This document shows positions 44,647 through 54,400 of a DNA stretch of 64,000 nucleotides, in pieces (position 1 is the stretch's first letter; each line of letters opens with the position of its first letter). A model generated the notes under the pieces. It had not been told where the DNA came from. It did no database searches and worked only from the letters and a program-made list of their open reading frames with translations. The DNA is from Schinkia azotoformans LMG 9581 (GTDB lineage Bacteria; Bacillota; Bacilli; Bacillales; Bacillaceae_J): contig NZ_AJLR01000038.1 of the NCBI RefSeq assembly GCF_000307855.1, forward strand, positions 42,312 through 106,311, in the 5' to 3' direction. Made by a program: the position numbers and the translations under genes.

Positions 44647-45300
44647 CTATTTGATCTTAATTTTGATAACCACATTCGACCCTGGAATTAATTCTAAATC
44701 CTTTGGTTTAAAAACAGTAATCTCAATCGGTATTCTTTGCGTGACCTTATTGAAGTTACCGCTCGTATTTGTTGCTGGTAATAAGGAAAAAGTTGAATTC
44801 GTTGCTTTTCCAATTTTACTTACTTTCCCTTTCAGCTTTTGCCCACCTAATGCATCAATGGAAACGGTAACCTCTTGACCTGCTTTTATTTTTCCTATAT
44901 CGGTTTCTTCAATATTGGCAGACACGTATAAATCATTTAAATCCATTACTAAAGCAATCGGCTGAGAAGGTGATGCTAATTCATCTGTCTTTGAATATAC
45001 CTTGACAACGGTCCCGCTCACTGGTGCTTTTACAATTGCTTTATTTATCGAACTTGCATCAAGATTGGCGGTATCGAGCTCGGCCAAGGTTTGATTTTCT
45101 TGGACAATCTCACCCTCTTCTACAAAAACATTAGAGATTTCACCAGTAATTTGCGGTGTAGCCTTATACAATTCCCCTGCAAACCTAGCATCCTCTGTTT
45201 TCACATAATGCGCACTTTGATACCAATAATAATAACCAATTCCAATACCGGCACCAATTATTATAATAAGTATCAAGATTAAAGATTTCTTACGTTCCAT
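44647..45300 (-). CDS. HlyD/EmrA-like secretion adaptor
   Basis: A 217-residue membrane-anchored adaptor: one N-terminal transmembrane helix (LILILIIIIGAGIGIGYYYW), then HlyD lipoyl halves (ATPQITGEISNVFVEEGEIV and KAPVSGTVVKVYSKTDELA) and a beta-barrel. It lacks the long coiled coil, as Gram-positive adaptors often do. Directly upstream of the DHA2 transporter with a 14-base gap, so it is probably its partner. It starts 86 bases after marR, and a copy of the proposed MarR operator lies in that gap. Confidence 0.88.
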   Translation of the reverse strand: MERKKSLILILIIIIGAGIGIGYYYWYQSAHYVKTEDARFAGELYKATPQITGEISNVFVEEGEIVQENQTLAELDTANLDASSINKAIVKAPVSGTVVKVYSKTDELASPSQPIALVMDLNDLYVSANIEETDIGKIKAGQEVTVSIDALGGQKLKGKVSKIGKATNSTFSLLPATNTSGNFNKVTQRIPIEITVFKPKDLELIPGSNVVIKIKIK

Positions 45301-45327
45301 ACTCCCACCCTGTCTACTTTATTTTTA

Positions 45328-45356
45328 TGGAACACGGGGACGGTTCGCCTGTTCCA
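45328..45356 (+). repeat. GGAACA-type hairpin repeat
   Basis: TGGAACACGGGGACGGTTCG followed by CCTGTTCCA: a second repeat type with complementary TGGAACA/TGTTCCA arms, between marR and the emrA-like gene. Confidence 0.7.
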
Positions 45357-45367
45357 AAACCAACATT

Positions 45368-45389
45368 TTATTTCGAACACGAAATATTA
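45368..45389. promoter_or_regulatory. Putative MarR operator 2 (marR-emrA gap)
   Basis: On the minus strand ATATTTCGTGTTCGAAATAA, overlapping the marR stop codon. It is nearly identical to the sequence upstream of marR, suggesting that the regulator also controls the efflux genes separately. Confidence 0.55.
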
Positions 45390-45833
45390 TTCCTTTTTAT
45401 ACTCTGCAACCTTTTTCATCATATGATTGGCCAATAGTTCCAACGAACGATAAATCTGCTCCACACTTTCTTCATCTAAATCTTCAAATAAAATTTCAAA
45501 AAAGCTCTCTTCAAGTACCGGCATTTTTTTCCGTAATTGCGTCAGCTTTTCTGTCCCCGCTACCCAAACAATTCTACGATCCTTTGAATCTCGAATTCTA
45601 GTAACATAGCCATTTTTCTCCAAACGGTCAATAATACTTGAAACCGTACTATTGGCAAGCTTAACCGTTTCACTAATCGAAGATACCATCTGTGGCTCAT
45701 CCTTAATACAGCGACAAACCAACACTTGCGGCACTGTTAAATTCGTATCCCCAATTTCGTGTGTAATAAGATCATAGTAAGATTTATTAATATTTCCAAT
45801 TTGTTTTCTAATGCTGTTCGTATGTATTTTCAT
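45387..45833 (-). CDS. MarR-family transcriptional repressor
   Basis: A 148-residue winged-helix regulator. The DNA-binding part (SSISETVKLANSTVSSIIDR, then LEKNGYVTRIRDSKDRRIV) has the classical MarR wing sequence DxxDRR. No redox cysteine stands out at a sensing position. It heads a gene cluster for efflux (emrA-like, DHA2, fusion lipoprotein) on the same strand. Two near-identical palindromes, one upstream and one at its own stop codon, are probable operators. Ligand unknown. Confidence 0.9.
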   Translation of the reverse strand: MKIHTNSIRKQIGNINKSYYDLITHEIGDTNLTVPQVLVCRCIKDEPQMVSSISETVKLANSTVSSIIDRLEKNGYVTRIRDSKDRRIVWVAGTEKLTQLRKKMPVLEESFFEILFEDLDEESVEQIYRSLELLANHMMKKVAEYKKE

Positions 45834-45917
45834 AACCCTGGAATTCGAGGATGACTCTCCTGTTCCAACTCCCCGTTCTCAGTCCCTCATCCTCCTTTTA
45901 ATCATGTAATAATGTGA

Positions 45918-45939
45918 AATATTTCGTATTCGAATAATT
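45918..45939. promoter_or_regulatory. Putative MarR operator 1 (marR promoter)
   Basis: AATATTTCGTATTCGAATAA contains the palindrome TATTCGAATA, about 85 bases upstream of the marR start. It shares ATATTTCGTRTTCGAA with the second site. Confidence 0.6.
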
Positions 45940-45981
45940 AAGTATTATACCAAGTTTAGCTAAAATTACAAAGAAAAAGTT

Positions 45982-46090
45982 TGGGACGTGGGGGCGGATT
46001 TTCTGGCCTAGTATCTGATTTTCTAGCCCAGTTTGGCTTAATACGGGACACAGTTCCCGACCCTGCGTCCCACCCCGACTATTTGTCCCA
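45982..46090. repeat. Dispersed repeat cluster
   Basis: A minus copy (GGGACGTGGGGGCGGATTTT, CTGGCC), a degenerate piece, and a plus copy (GGGACACAGTTCCCGACCCT, GCGTCCCA) at the 3' end of the chemoreceptor gene. Confidence 0.8.
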
Positions 46091-46094
46091 TTCA

Positions 46095-47795
46095 TCATAC
46101 TTTAAATTTAGTCACTAATTCTTGTAATTGCAGTGCTAATTTACTCAAGGCTTCACTTGAGGCATTGATTTCCTCCATAGAAACTAATTGTTCTTCGGAG
46201 GCTGCTGCTACACTTTGCGATTGTCCAGAAGCTTCTCTGGCGATTTCGGCTAAATGCTCAACTGACGCTGTGGCTTCCTCCGTATTGGAAGAAATTTGTT
46301 CCGAAGTAACTGATACTTCCTGAATTTGACCATAAACATGTTCAACTGCTATCAATACTTGTTGGAATACCTCACCTGTTTTGCTGATGACTGCCTTTCC
46401 TGCATCAACTTCATGAATATTATGCTCTATTTCACTAGTAGCAACTTCCGTATTTTTTTGAATCCCTTGAATTAACTGCACAATTTGGGTGGCAGATGCA
46501 CGTGATTGATCTGCTAACTTTCTTACCTCATCAGCAACAACTGTAAAACCTCTACCATGTTCCCCTGCCCGTGCTGCTTCAATCGCTGCATTTAGTGCGA
46601 GTAAATTCGTTTGTTCTGCTATATTGGATATGACATCAATAATTTTTCCGATTTCCTGCGATTGTTCACTCAACTTTCTCATGGCTACCGTAGTGTTTTG
46701 TGTGCCAGCCTCAATGGTTTCCATCTGATGGATGGCTTCTTGAATAGAGAGATATCCTTGTTCTGACAAGGTTTCTGCATCCTCTGCGGAATCCTTCACA
46801 GTCATTGAAAACTTGGCAATCCGGTGAATGCCATTCGATACTTCCTCCATTGCCATTGCGCTTTGCTCTGATCTGATAACTTGGATTTCAGCCCCACTAG
46901 CAACCTCTTGAATAGCAGCAGAAATTTGTTTTGTTGCATTAGTGGCCTGTTCACTAGTAGCTTGTAATTCTTGAGACGATGCTGTTACCTGTTCAGCACT
47001 ACTTTCAATCTGCCTAATAACTTGCCTAAAATTATAGGCCATTTCATTAAAATCTTCTGTCAACATACCCAGTTCATCGTTTGTATGTATTTCAAGCGGT
47101 TTTACTTGTAGATTTCCTTCTGAAAGCTCATTTACATGGGCTGTAATAACCTTAATCGGAGCTATAATTTTTCTAACAAACAGAATTGTAATAATAGCCA
47201 AAATACCCGATAGCACGACTCCCAAAGCTATTGGAAATGCTAGAGTCTCCCATACCCTCTTATTAATGATCCCTGCATCAAAGTCGATTGCATTAATTGC
47301 TACTACCTCTTTAGAAGAATCATTATCTTTAAAAATTGGAGCGTATCCAGTAACGCGTTTGATTCCTCCATATGAATATATATCAGAGTAGGTTGAATGC
47401 TTCATTTCTCTAATTTTCTCAATGACTTCCGGTTCTAGATCAACCGAATCTCCCGCGATAATTCCCTGTGATTTTAAGGATTTATCTGCTGCAATAATTT
47501 TACCTTCAAAGTCTAAAATGTAAGCATCTAAAAATATAGGCTTCTTTTCAATTATCCAACCAATTTGATCTTCAAGTTTTAGTAAGTCATTTTGACTTCC
47601 ACTAGCAACACTTTCAAGTAAATGAGGGTCAATAACACCAGTCGTAATATTGGCACAGCCTATCAATTCTAGTCCAGCAGACTCCTTTACCTGTTTTGAG
47701 ACAGTAAAATAAAAAACAAATGAAATCATGACAAAACAAATTGTAAAAAGGATAATAACAATACCAACGATTTTCCCTGTAACTCCTACTTTCAC
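46095..47795 (-). CDS. Methyl-accepting chemotaxis protein
   Basis: A 566-residue transmembrane chemoreceptor. One N-terminal helix, an extracellular sensor of Cache type (about 40-185), a second helix (about 190-212), a HAMP domain, and a long cytoplasmic signalling hairpin with the invariant tip [23 protein letters not shown]. It would signal to CheA/CheW to bias the flagellar motor. No other che gene is adjacent except a CheY-like regulator 2 kb away. The ligand is unknown. Confidence 0.95.
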   Translation of the reverse strand: MKVGVTGKIVGIVIILFTICFVMISFVFYFTVSKQVKESAGLELIGCANITTGVIDPHLLESVASGSQNDLLKLEDQIGWIIEKKPIFLDAYILDFEGKIIAADKSLKSQGIIAGDSVDLEPEVIEKIREMKHSTYSDIYSYGGIKRVTGYAPIFKDNDSSKEVVAINAIDFDAGIINKRVWETLAFPIALGVVLSGILAIITILFVRKIIAPIKVITAHVNELSEGNLQVKPLEIHTNDELGMLTEDFNEMAYNFRQVIRQIESSAEQVTASSQELQATSEQATNATKQISAAIQEVASGAEIQVIRSEQSAMAMEEVSNGIHRIAKFSMTVKDSAEDAETLSEQGYLSIQEAIHQMETIEAGTQNTTVAMRKLSEQSQEIGKIIDVISNIAEQTNLLALNAAIEAARAGEHGRGFTVVADEVRKLADQSRASATQIVQLIQGIQKNTEVATSEIEHNIHEVDAGKAVISKTGEVFQQVLIAVEHVYGQIQEVSVTSEQISSNTEEATASVEHLAEIAREASGQSQSVAAASEEQLVSMEEINASSEALSKLALQLQELVTKFKV

Positions 47796-48230
47796 GCTAT
47801 CCCTCTGTTCTTAATTATTGATGGTTTTAAAATTCCCTATTTACTTGCTACAAAAACTTTTACTTATATTGAAAATTGAAGTGATGCTGTTTTAATAAGG
47901 TTAGGGAATTCTGGGTGTAAAATCGTAGATGGGAATATGTTAATAAGCAATAGGTTTGATATGGAAGCACTTTTTTGAAAATTGTAGGGACGCAATACTT
48001 GAGGATCATATATCTGGAGTTCCTAGATTGGAACGTAGTAACACTTCACTTCCTATTCTCTTCCAATAGATTGTATCAAATTGTATTTAAAATAAGGAAA
48101 GAATTTGTATTATACTTATACTATATATACCATTATTTTCATCCTACAACAATTTTTGTTATATCACTTATAAAAATAAAAAAAAGTGAGATAAATCACA
48201 TTTTGTCATTTTTTGTCGAATTTTATTTTT
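47796..48230. other. Intergenic region, no gene supported
   Basis: AT-rich gap. It includes the chemoreceptor leader. A plus-strand open frame (47975-48373) lacks a ribosome binding site and protein-like composition, and I leave it out. Confidence 0.5.
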
Positions 48231-48279
48231 GCGGGACACAGTTCCCGGTCCTGTGGCTCGCCCATCCCCGCGTCCCATC
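48231..48279 (+). repeat. Dispersed palindromic repeat
   Basis: GCGGGACACAGTTCCCGGTC followed by CTGTGGCTC and a GCGTCCCA half. Confidence 0.8.
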
Positions 48280-48283
48280 CCAC

Positions 48284-48322
48284 AAAAAAAGGATAGAGAA
48301 GTTATCTTCCCTATCCTTTGTT
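48284..48322 (-). terminator. Rho-independent terminator of the Trp-repeat protein gene
   Basis: On the minus strand AAGGATAGGGAAG pairs with CTTCTCTATCCTT around ATAA, followed by eight T residues. Confidence 0.85.
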
Positions 48323-48326
48323 GCAT

Positions 48327-49415
48327 CTAAAATCCACTTTGTCCCCAATAATTTAATCCAAAACCGCCACTAGCACCATACTTTTCAAAAATTTTCATGG
48401 CATTCCATTGGGCATCGTTTAATCCTCCATAGATCAAATCGTTTGAGTTTGAATTTGAGTTTGATCCATTTGTTTTAGGTGTTGTTTTTTTATTCGCATA
48501 TGTCTTTGGATCTGTACTAAAATGCCACTTATCATTGATTGTAACCTTACTTGCAGCGGCATCATAATTCACTTTGTATCCTAATTGTTCAGAAACAAAC
48601 CTCAATGGCACTAGGGTACGGCCATCTTTATTTTTTGCAGGCGCATCTAAGGTAATGGGTTTATTGTTAACGTAGGCCGTTTTCGAGCCAATCGTTAAGG
48701 CAATAGTAATATCCCCTTTCTTCGCAGTTACCGTTTGAGTACTATTGTTCCAATCCATTTCGGCTCCTGTTAAATCCAGAATTGTTCGAAGAGGTACAAA
48801 AGTTCGACCATCTTCCACTATCGGTGGCGTGTCAAATGAAACCTCTCCTGGCGGCATTTCCAAAATAGATTCTAAATCCATCCAAGCTATTGGTTGCACG
48901 TCTAGCAGGCTGTCCCATGACTTAGTTTGTTGCAAGGCTTGCATTTCCTTTGTTTTAACGACATCTGCCCATTGTCCAGTTTCCACAGCTTTTGACCACT
49001 CAGGTGTTTTCACCAAATTAGCCCATTGATCCGTTGTAACGACATTCGTCCATACTTCAACATATTCTGGTTCTGACCATTGCTCAACGTAACTTGGATT
49101 GGTCCATATATCTTGTTTTGTCGATGGATTAGATTGATTAGGCTTTGACTCCGTCTCTTTTTTCTCAGGCTCCTTCCAAAGACCTTCTGACCATAAATCC
49201 GTATAGGGAGATCCCTGGTCATTATTCTGCACGTTTGACTGACCCCAGTCTAGATTTGTTGACCAATCTGTAGTGGTGGATCCAGGAGTTGTTGGTGTTG
49301 TTGGATTTTCATCCCCCCAAAGATCCTCTGACCAAAGCCCTGCAGCAGATGTCGCTTGCACTGTACTAATGGAAAGTAAAGCTGACAAACCGATGATTCC
49401 TAATTTCTTTTTCAT
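48327..49415 (-). CDS. Secreted protein with 9-residue Trp repeats and copper-amine-oxidase N-domain
   Basis: A 362-residue protein. Signal peptide to about residue 25 (TSAA). The next 75 residues are Trp/Thr/Pro-rich with LWSEDLW and LWSEGLW motifs. From residue 104 a strict nine-residue repeat follows: Trp at 104, 113, 122, 131, 140 and 149, Met at 158, Trp at 167, consensus WxxVVxTxx. A copper amine oxidase N-domain pair (RTFVPLRTILDLTGAEMDWN; RTLVPLRFVSEQLGYKVNYD) occupies about 190-300, then an Asn/Ser linker and a C-terminal tail. I know no family for the Trp repeat. Its promoter carries three 11-bp-spaced direct repeats, shared with the 1222-aa SLH gene. Confidence 0.8.
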   Translation of the reverse strand: MKKKLGIIGLSALLSISTVQATSAAGLWSEDLWGDENPTTPTTPGSTTTDWSTNLDWGQSNVQNNDQGSPYTDLWSEGLWKEPEKKETESKPNQSNPSTKQDIWTNPSYVEQWSEPEYVEVWTNVVTTDQWANLVKTPEWSKAVETGQWADVVKTKEMQALQQTKSWDSLLDVQPIAWMDLESILEMPPGEVSFDTPPIVEDGRTFVPLRTILDLTGAEMDWNNSTQTVTAKKGDITIALTIGSKTAYVNNKPITLDAPAKNKDGRTLVPLRFVSEQLGYKVNYDAAASKVTINDKWHFSTDPKTYANKKTTPKTNGSNSNSNSNDLIYGGLNDAQWNAMKIFEKYGASGGFGLNYWGQSGF

Positions 49416-49546
49416 GACATTACATTCCCCTTTCTAAACGATATTTTTATAAATACTTTTGAACCTACCTTTATGTTACAGCCAACAAGTAAGAATCTTT
49501 GTGAATAAGAATAAGCCTCCCTCCTAATCCATTTGAACTACAAAAT

Positions 49547-49591
49547 ATTATACAGATGGAATCTTACAAAAATCTTACAAAGATCTTACAA
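49547..49591 (-). promoter_or_regulatory. Promoter with three 11-bp-spaced TTGTAAG repeats
   Basis: On the minus strand TTGTAAG occurs three times at exact 11-base steps (plus-strand CTTACAA at 49563, 49574 and 49585), then ten bases later a TATAAT -10. The layout fits an activator of the OmpR type; the half-sites resemble the WalR box TGTWAH except for a final G. Confidence 0.7.
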
Positions 49592-49606
49592 CGAGGTATC
49601 TAAAAG

Positions 49607-49635
49607 TGAGCCGAAGTTCCCGACCCCGTGGCCCA
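49607..49635 (+). repeat. Dispersed palindromic repeat
   Basis: GAGCCGAAGTTCCCGACCCC followed by GTGGCCCA, between the divergent surface-protein and CheY-like genes (322-base gap). Confidence 0.8.
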
Positions 49636-49737
49636 GTGTTTTTACCGTTTTTTCCCGGTTAATTATAGCAATTGTACATGATAATATTGGGATTAAATGA
49701 TTGTAAAATAGTCCTATTTTGCGAAAGGATGTTTCTA

Positions 49738-50106
49738 TTGAAGGGAATACTAATTGTTGACGATTCTCTTTTTATGAGACGTCATTTAAGAAATATTTTA
49801 ATTGAATCAAACTATCGGGAGATTATAGAAGCGGAAAATGGAATGGATGCAATCCATAAATACAAGATTTACTCACCTGAGATTGTATTAATGGATATTA
49901 CGATGCCTGTGCTTAATGGTATGGATGCTTTAAAAGAAATAATTAATATTGATCCCCAAGCCAAGGTAATTATTTGTTCGTCATTAGGAGGACAACAAAT
50001 CATTATTAAAGAGGCAATTAAAATCGGAGCAATAGATTTCGTTGTAAAACCTCATTTTCATAATTTGGTAACTATTGTAAATAGGCATTTTACTTTAAAT
50101 ACATAA
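49738..50106 (+). CDS. CheY-like single-domain response regulator
   Basis: A 122-residue receiver domain without an output domain. It starts KGILIVDDSLFMRRHLRNIL, with acidic pair DD, phospho-acceptor Asp in VLMDITMPVLNG, conserved Ser in IICSSLGGQ (Thr/Ser position), and Lys in FVVKPH. Size and sequence match CheY, which binds the flagellar switch when phosphorylated. The TTG at 49738, six bases after AAAGGATG, gives the normal N-terminus; the upstream 22 codons are unlikely. It is alone, near the chemoreceptor gene. Confidence 0.88.
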   Translation: MKGILIVDDSLFMRRHLRNILIESNYREIIEAENGMDAIHKYKIYSPEIVLMDITMPVLNGMDALKEIINIDPQAKVIICSSLGGQQIIIKEAIKIGAIDFVVKPHFHNLVTIVNRHFTLNT

Positions 50107-50109
50107 AGG

Positions 50110-50143
50110 GCTGAAATAGGGACAGCCTTTGTCCCTATTTCTC
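50110..50143 (+). terminator. Rho-independent terminator after CheY-like gene
   Basis: AAATAGGGAC and GTCCCTATTT pair around AGCCTTT, followed by CTCTTCT. Confidence 0.75.
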
Positions 50144-50160
50144 TTCTATTGCTTAATAAT

Positions 50161-50226
50161 ACGGGACACAGTTCCCGACCCCATGGGACCCCATGGCATG
50201 GCATAGCACCCGACCCCACAGCTCAA
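50161..50226 (+). repeat. Dispersed repeat cluster
   Basis: GGGACACAGTTCCCGACCCC followed by ATGGGACC and a second half copy (AGCACCCGACCCCACAGCTC). Confidence 0.8.
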
Positions 50227-50333
50227 CATGGAAAAAAAATAAAAATTCTTTGGAATTTGAAACCATTTTATGTAGAATTTCGTCTAAAATAAGAGGGGAA
50301 GACTATTAATCTACTAGAGGAGGATTTATTATT

Positions 50334-51359
50334 ATGAAAAATTGGAAAAAACCGTTTAGCGTTTTATCCGCAACAGCGCTTCTGAGTGGGGTATTGTTCA
50401 CAACTAGCGTGGACGCTTCTTCAGCTCTTAAAAAAGTTGATGCCCATTATAAAAATATTAAAATCATCAATAACAGCCAGGAAGTTACAATTGATCCAAA
50501 GACTGAACCATTTCTCTTGAATGGGGTAACGTACATACCTCTTAGAATGATGGGAGAATTATATAACAAAAACGTGCAGTGGAATGGTGAATCAAATACG
50601 ATTACGATCAAGGATATTACAACACCTATCAGCCAAGCAACAGTCGATTCGCTTACTGCACAAATTAAAGCAAAAGATTTACAAATTGCCCAGCTACAAG
50701 CTGAGATTAATAAATTAAAAGAATCCCAAAAAACAGGGAACCTTAATGCTTTAGAAAAACAACTAAATGATGACTATTATGATTATTACAATGACCTCGA
50801 TGATGTTGATATTATGTTAAGTGGAGACAAAAATAAAATTGATGTCCGTATTGATGTAGACGGAAAGGACTGGAATTCTCTCACTAGCAGCGAGAAAACA
50901 AAATTCCTTCAAGCTATCATTAATGACATTTTGAAAGAATTTAAGGATGCCGATATTAAAGGAACAATAAAAGATGCTGATAATAGCAGTAAGCAATTAG
51001 CTAGTTTTAACATCGATTCATCAGATAAAGTAAGACTTACCGCTACAAATACAGACCTTGATGATTTAGAGGACGAATTAAATGATGATTACTATGATTA
51101 TAATGGAATCGATGATATTGACATTTCATTAGATGGTGATGAGGATGAAATTGATCTAACAATTGAAGTTAACGCCGATGATTGGAACGATCTTAGTAAA
51201 AAAAATAAACTTAAATTCCTACAAGATATCGTTGACGACATCCTATATGAATTTAAAAAGGCTGAAATAGATGGAACTGTTAAGAATGCAGATAATGGTA
51301 AAAAATTAGATACATTCTATGCGGATGGTAGCGATGGCGGCGATGTAGAGATAGATTAA
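50334..51359 (+). CDS. Secreted copper-amine-oxidase-N-domain protein with two acidic repeats
   Basis: A 341-residue protein. Signal peptide to about residue 28 (SVDA), a copper amine oxidase N-domain (VTYIPLRMMGELYNKNVQWN), a coiled coil (LTAQIKAKDLQIAQLQAEIN), then two homologous ~90-residue acidic modules. Each starts with LNDDYYDY and contains a W-(N/D)-L motif followed by LKFLQ/KFLQAI-type helices ending KGTIKDADN or DGTVKNADN. The modules could bind Ca2+ through their Asp clusters, but no EF-hand is evident. The domain pairs with two other proteins in the window. AGGAGG precedes the ATG. Function unknown. Confidence 0.85.
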   Translation: MKNWKKPFSVLSATALLSGVLFTTSVDASSALKKVDAHYKNIKIINNSQEVTIDPKTEPFLLNGVTYIPLRMMGELYNKNVQWNGESNTITIKDITTPISQATVDSLTAQIKAKDLQIAQLQAEINKLKESQKTGNLNALEKQLNDDYYDYYNDLDDVDIMLSGDKNKIDVRIDVDGKDWNSLTSSEKTKFLQAIINDILKEFKDADIKGTIKDADNSSKQLASFNIDSSDKVRLTATNTDLDDLEDELNDDYYDYNGIDDIDISLDGDEDEIDLTIEVNADDWNDLSKKNKLKFLQDIVDDILYEFKKAEIDGTVKNADNGKKLDTFYADGSDGGDVEID

Positions 51360-51371
51360 TTTTATAGAAAA

Positions 51372-51408
51372 AATCAACAGCCAGCGTCCGAAAGGCGCTG
51401 GCTGTTTG
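51372..51408 (+). terminator. Rho-independent terminator
   Basis: CAGCCAGCG and CGCTGGCTG pair around TCCGAAAGG, followed by TTTGTT. Confidence 0.9.
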
Positions 51409-51480
51409 TTGCTTATGGAAATATTGTTATTTACGTTAGAAAACAGGAAAAACGTCGCCGTTAACGCTACCTCAAATAGT

Positions 51481-54400
51481 TTAATTTTGATCCGTTAGTA
51501 CTCCAACATTCGAGTTATTAGTAACATATCCTAAACCTAAAGTTGTTTCAACAAAATTGGGTGGTGTCGTAGTGTCGCTTAAACTACCTTCGCCATTGAA
51601 TCCAATATTCACATCAAATCCTACTTTTATTGGCTCTTCAAGAGTTAACTCCAGTTCGTTTTGATTCTCAGTTTCCTTATAATCTATTACCGGAATTATA
51701 TAAAACTCTTCGTCCTTGTCCACTTTTACAGTAAACATGTCTTTACTTAATGAATCGTGCAAAACAATTGGTTCATCAAAAACAATTAGAATTTTCAAAC
51801 CTGTTTCATCTACGGTTATTGATGTAGCTTTTGGTGCGGTTATATCAGGTTCACCCTCATCCCCACCGATCGAGTTGTCTGTTATTTCTGAAAATTTATG
51901 CCAATTATAAATTTCTCCACTATTTGGTTGTACCTCTATCCTAATAGTTGTAGCATCAGAAACATCTAAATTATCAATAGTTACACTATAATTCGGATTA
52001 TTATTTGCTTTAACATTGTATTTTGCTAAATCTTTAATCCACTTTCCTTCTGTATCTCTGTCAGAAATATAGATAGTGTAATCAGTAACTATTGATTCAT
52101 CTTCAGCTTTAGTAAACTCAATTATACCAGATATCAAACCAGCTGTTGGATTTGTATCAGTAAAGGAAGAAATGCTAATCCCGTTTAATGATAAAGTTTT
52201 ATTTGGGATTTTAATAACTATATCTTCCGCCGGACTATTTCCTGAACCATCATAAACCAGATTTTTTGGTATTGTAAATTGAGCATCTGATTCTACTGTG
52301 TTTTTTATCCATAATTGTTTTGAATACCATGTATCCCACTTATTTTCTGCTTCTATTCCAATCCCTTGTTCAGTTAAATACTGTAGGATAGCATGCTTAG
52401 ATTCATCGGAAAGCTCCTTGCTAAATTCAATAACAAGATCATCAGTTCCATCAATATCAATTATATTATCTTTCGATGTTAGGACAATCTTATTAACTGA
52501 AGGGGGATTGCCAATTACTTTAAATGATAAGTTTCCTGATGTGATAGGAATACCAAGTACATAGCCCGTAATCTCAATTTCTTCTTCTGCCCCATGTGTT
52601 GCGATCACAGTATACAGGCCAGGTGTCTCATCACTTTCTACGACACTAATTACATCTAGATAAACATACTCCTCTAACTTAAAGTCAAAATCGTATTGTC
52701 CTATTTCGTCGCTATATACTAATCCCCTAATTGGTTTCCCTTTAGTATCCACTACCTTCACATCAAATGTAAACTCGGTATCAATTGATATAGTATCTGA
52801 CATTGTAGAACTTATAATACTCTTAGTTCCATCAACCTCCGGACCAAAAGTACCCGAAATTTCTCCATAACCAATTACTTTCCCCTCATGCATTGCAGCC
52901 CCTATAGCATCAAGACTATCCTCTGGGCTTGCATCTTCAGCTAGGTCAAATTTTTCAACATTTAAAGCAAAAACCTCTAATAAATATTCATGTTTAATAT
53001 TTGGTTGTGGTCCACCATAACCTTTGTCGTTAGGTGCATAGAATGGTGGGTAACTGTTTTTTAACTCAACACCTACCATTTCATCTGTTCGTGAAACTCC
53101 TTCACCTATACTGTTAATATTCTTTGGAATATCCTTAACAATCCAGTGAACGAAATGATCCGTATCCAAGTCTGTTAAAAGAATTATATAGGACTGGGCA
53201 TCTTCAACTTTTGTCCATTCAACTGGTAAACTAACATTTCCTCCATCCATGCTATATTTTTCATCAATATTTCCTTCATTCTCAAACGCTGTTGTTATTT
53301 CAATCGGTGTGAGCGGATCATATGAAACTGAGAAACTCCAAGTGGATTTGTCATTTATTCCAGCAAATTCATTTCCGGCCTTATCTTTAAAGGCGCCTTT
53401 TTGAATTGTAACATATACTTTCGAACTATAAGGATCGTCAGACTCTGTCATCATTTCAAATTCTGTTTCACTTGAAAATGTTTCATATTCATCCTCATCA
53501 ACATATACATGTTCCATTAGGTAATTCCAAAGTTTAATTGTAACAACCTTTCCTGATACAATTACATAATCACTTAAGACTGGTATATCAATCTTTCCCT
53601 CTGAGTTTTCAGTGTCTTCGGAAGCCGCAGTAACTACAATATCTTCATCAACAGGTTTAATAGTAATAAACTTTTCTTCAACGGCTGTTACATCTTCATC
53701 AAAAGTAATTACCCAATCACGTAATAACGATACATTTTTAGCACCGTTTTCCGGGGATAGGGATATAATGGTTGGTGGTGTCGTATCCCCACTCCCGGTT
53801 GAGCCACCATTTCCAGAGGAACTACCGCCTCCCCCACCGCCACCGGTATTTCTAGTCATGTTAATTGGTTTATTTTTATATGAAGATTCATTTGCTTTTG
53901 AACCGGAAGCTTTGTCAATCGTTCCATCGCCCAACACCTTTACAGCAGCTTCAAGCACCAAAGAAATGATCTTCGCATCTTTAGCTAAATTGATAGTTGT
54001 ATCCTTTGCTTTTTTATCTACATTCAGATTTTGAATAGATCCTCGAGGAATCTCAACTGCAACTGTGGTTGCCTGAATATCAACCGTTTCAAAATTACCG
54101 ATGAGAGTTACTTTGGAATTTGCAGGTAATGTTTCAGCAAGAGTAATCGCCTGGAATGCCACTCCTTCTGTGCCAACCTGCTCCACCTTCGCATTTGATT
54201 GTAGTGTTACCTCTTGAACTGTCGTACTTCCAGTTGCAACGATCCGCACCGTACCATCTGCTTTATTAACGATAACTGTTAAAAGAACAGTATCTTCAAA
54301 ATAAATACTATTCTCTCCGCCGCCGTTAACATACGTTTTCCCTTTAACGGTTACGCCTTTTAGATAAACTTCCCCGTTGCCAACTTCCTTAGCAATGGTT

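Noticed and set aside
47975..48010. GGGACGCAA in the 47.8-48.3 kb gap as a fourth c-di-GMP riboswitch
   Set aside because: The GGCAAACC segment, GCC and receptor parts are missing and no gene on the plus strand follows.
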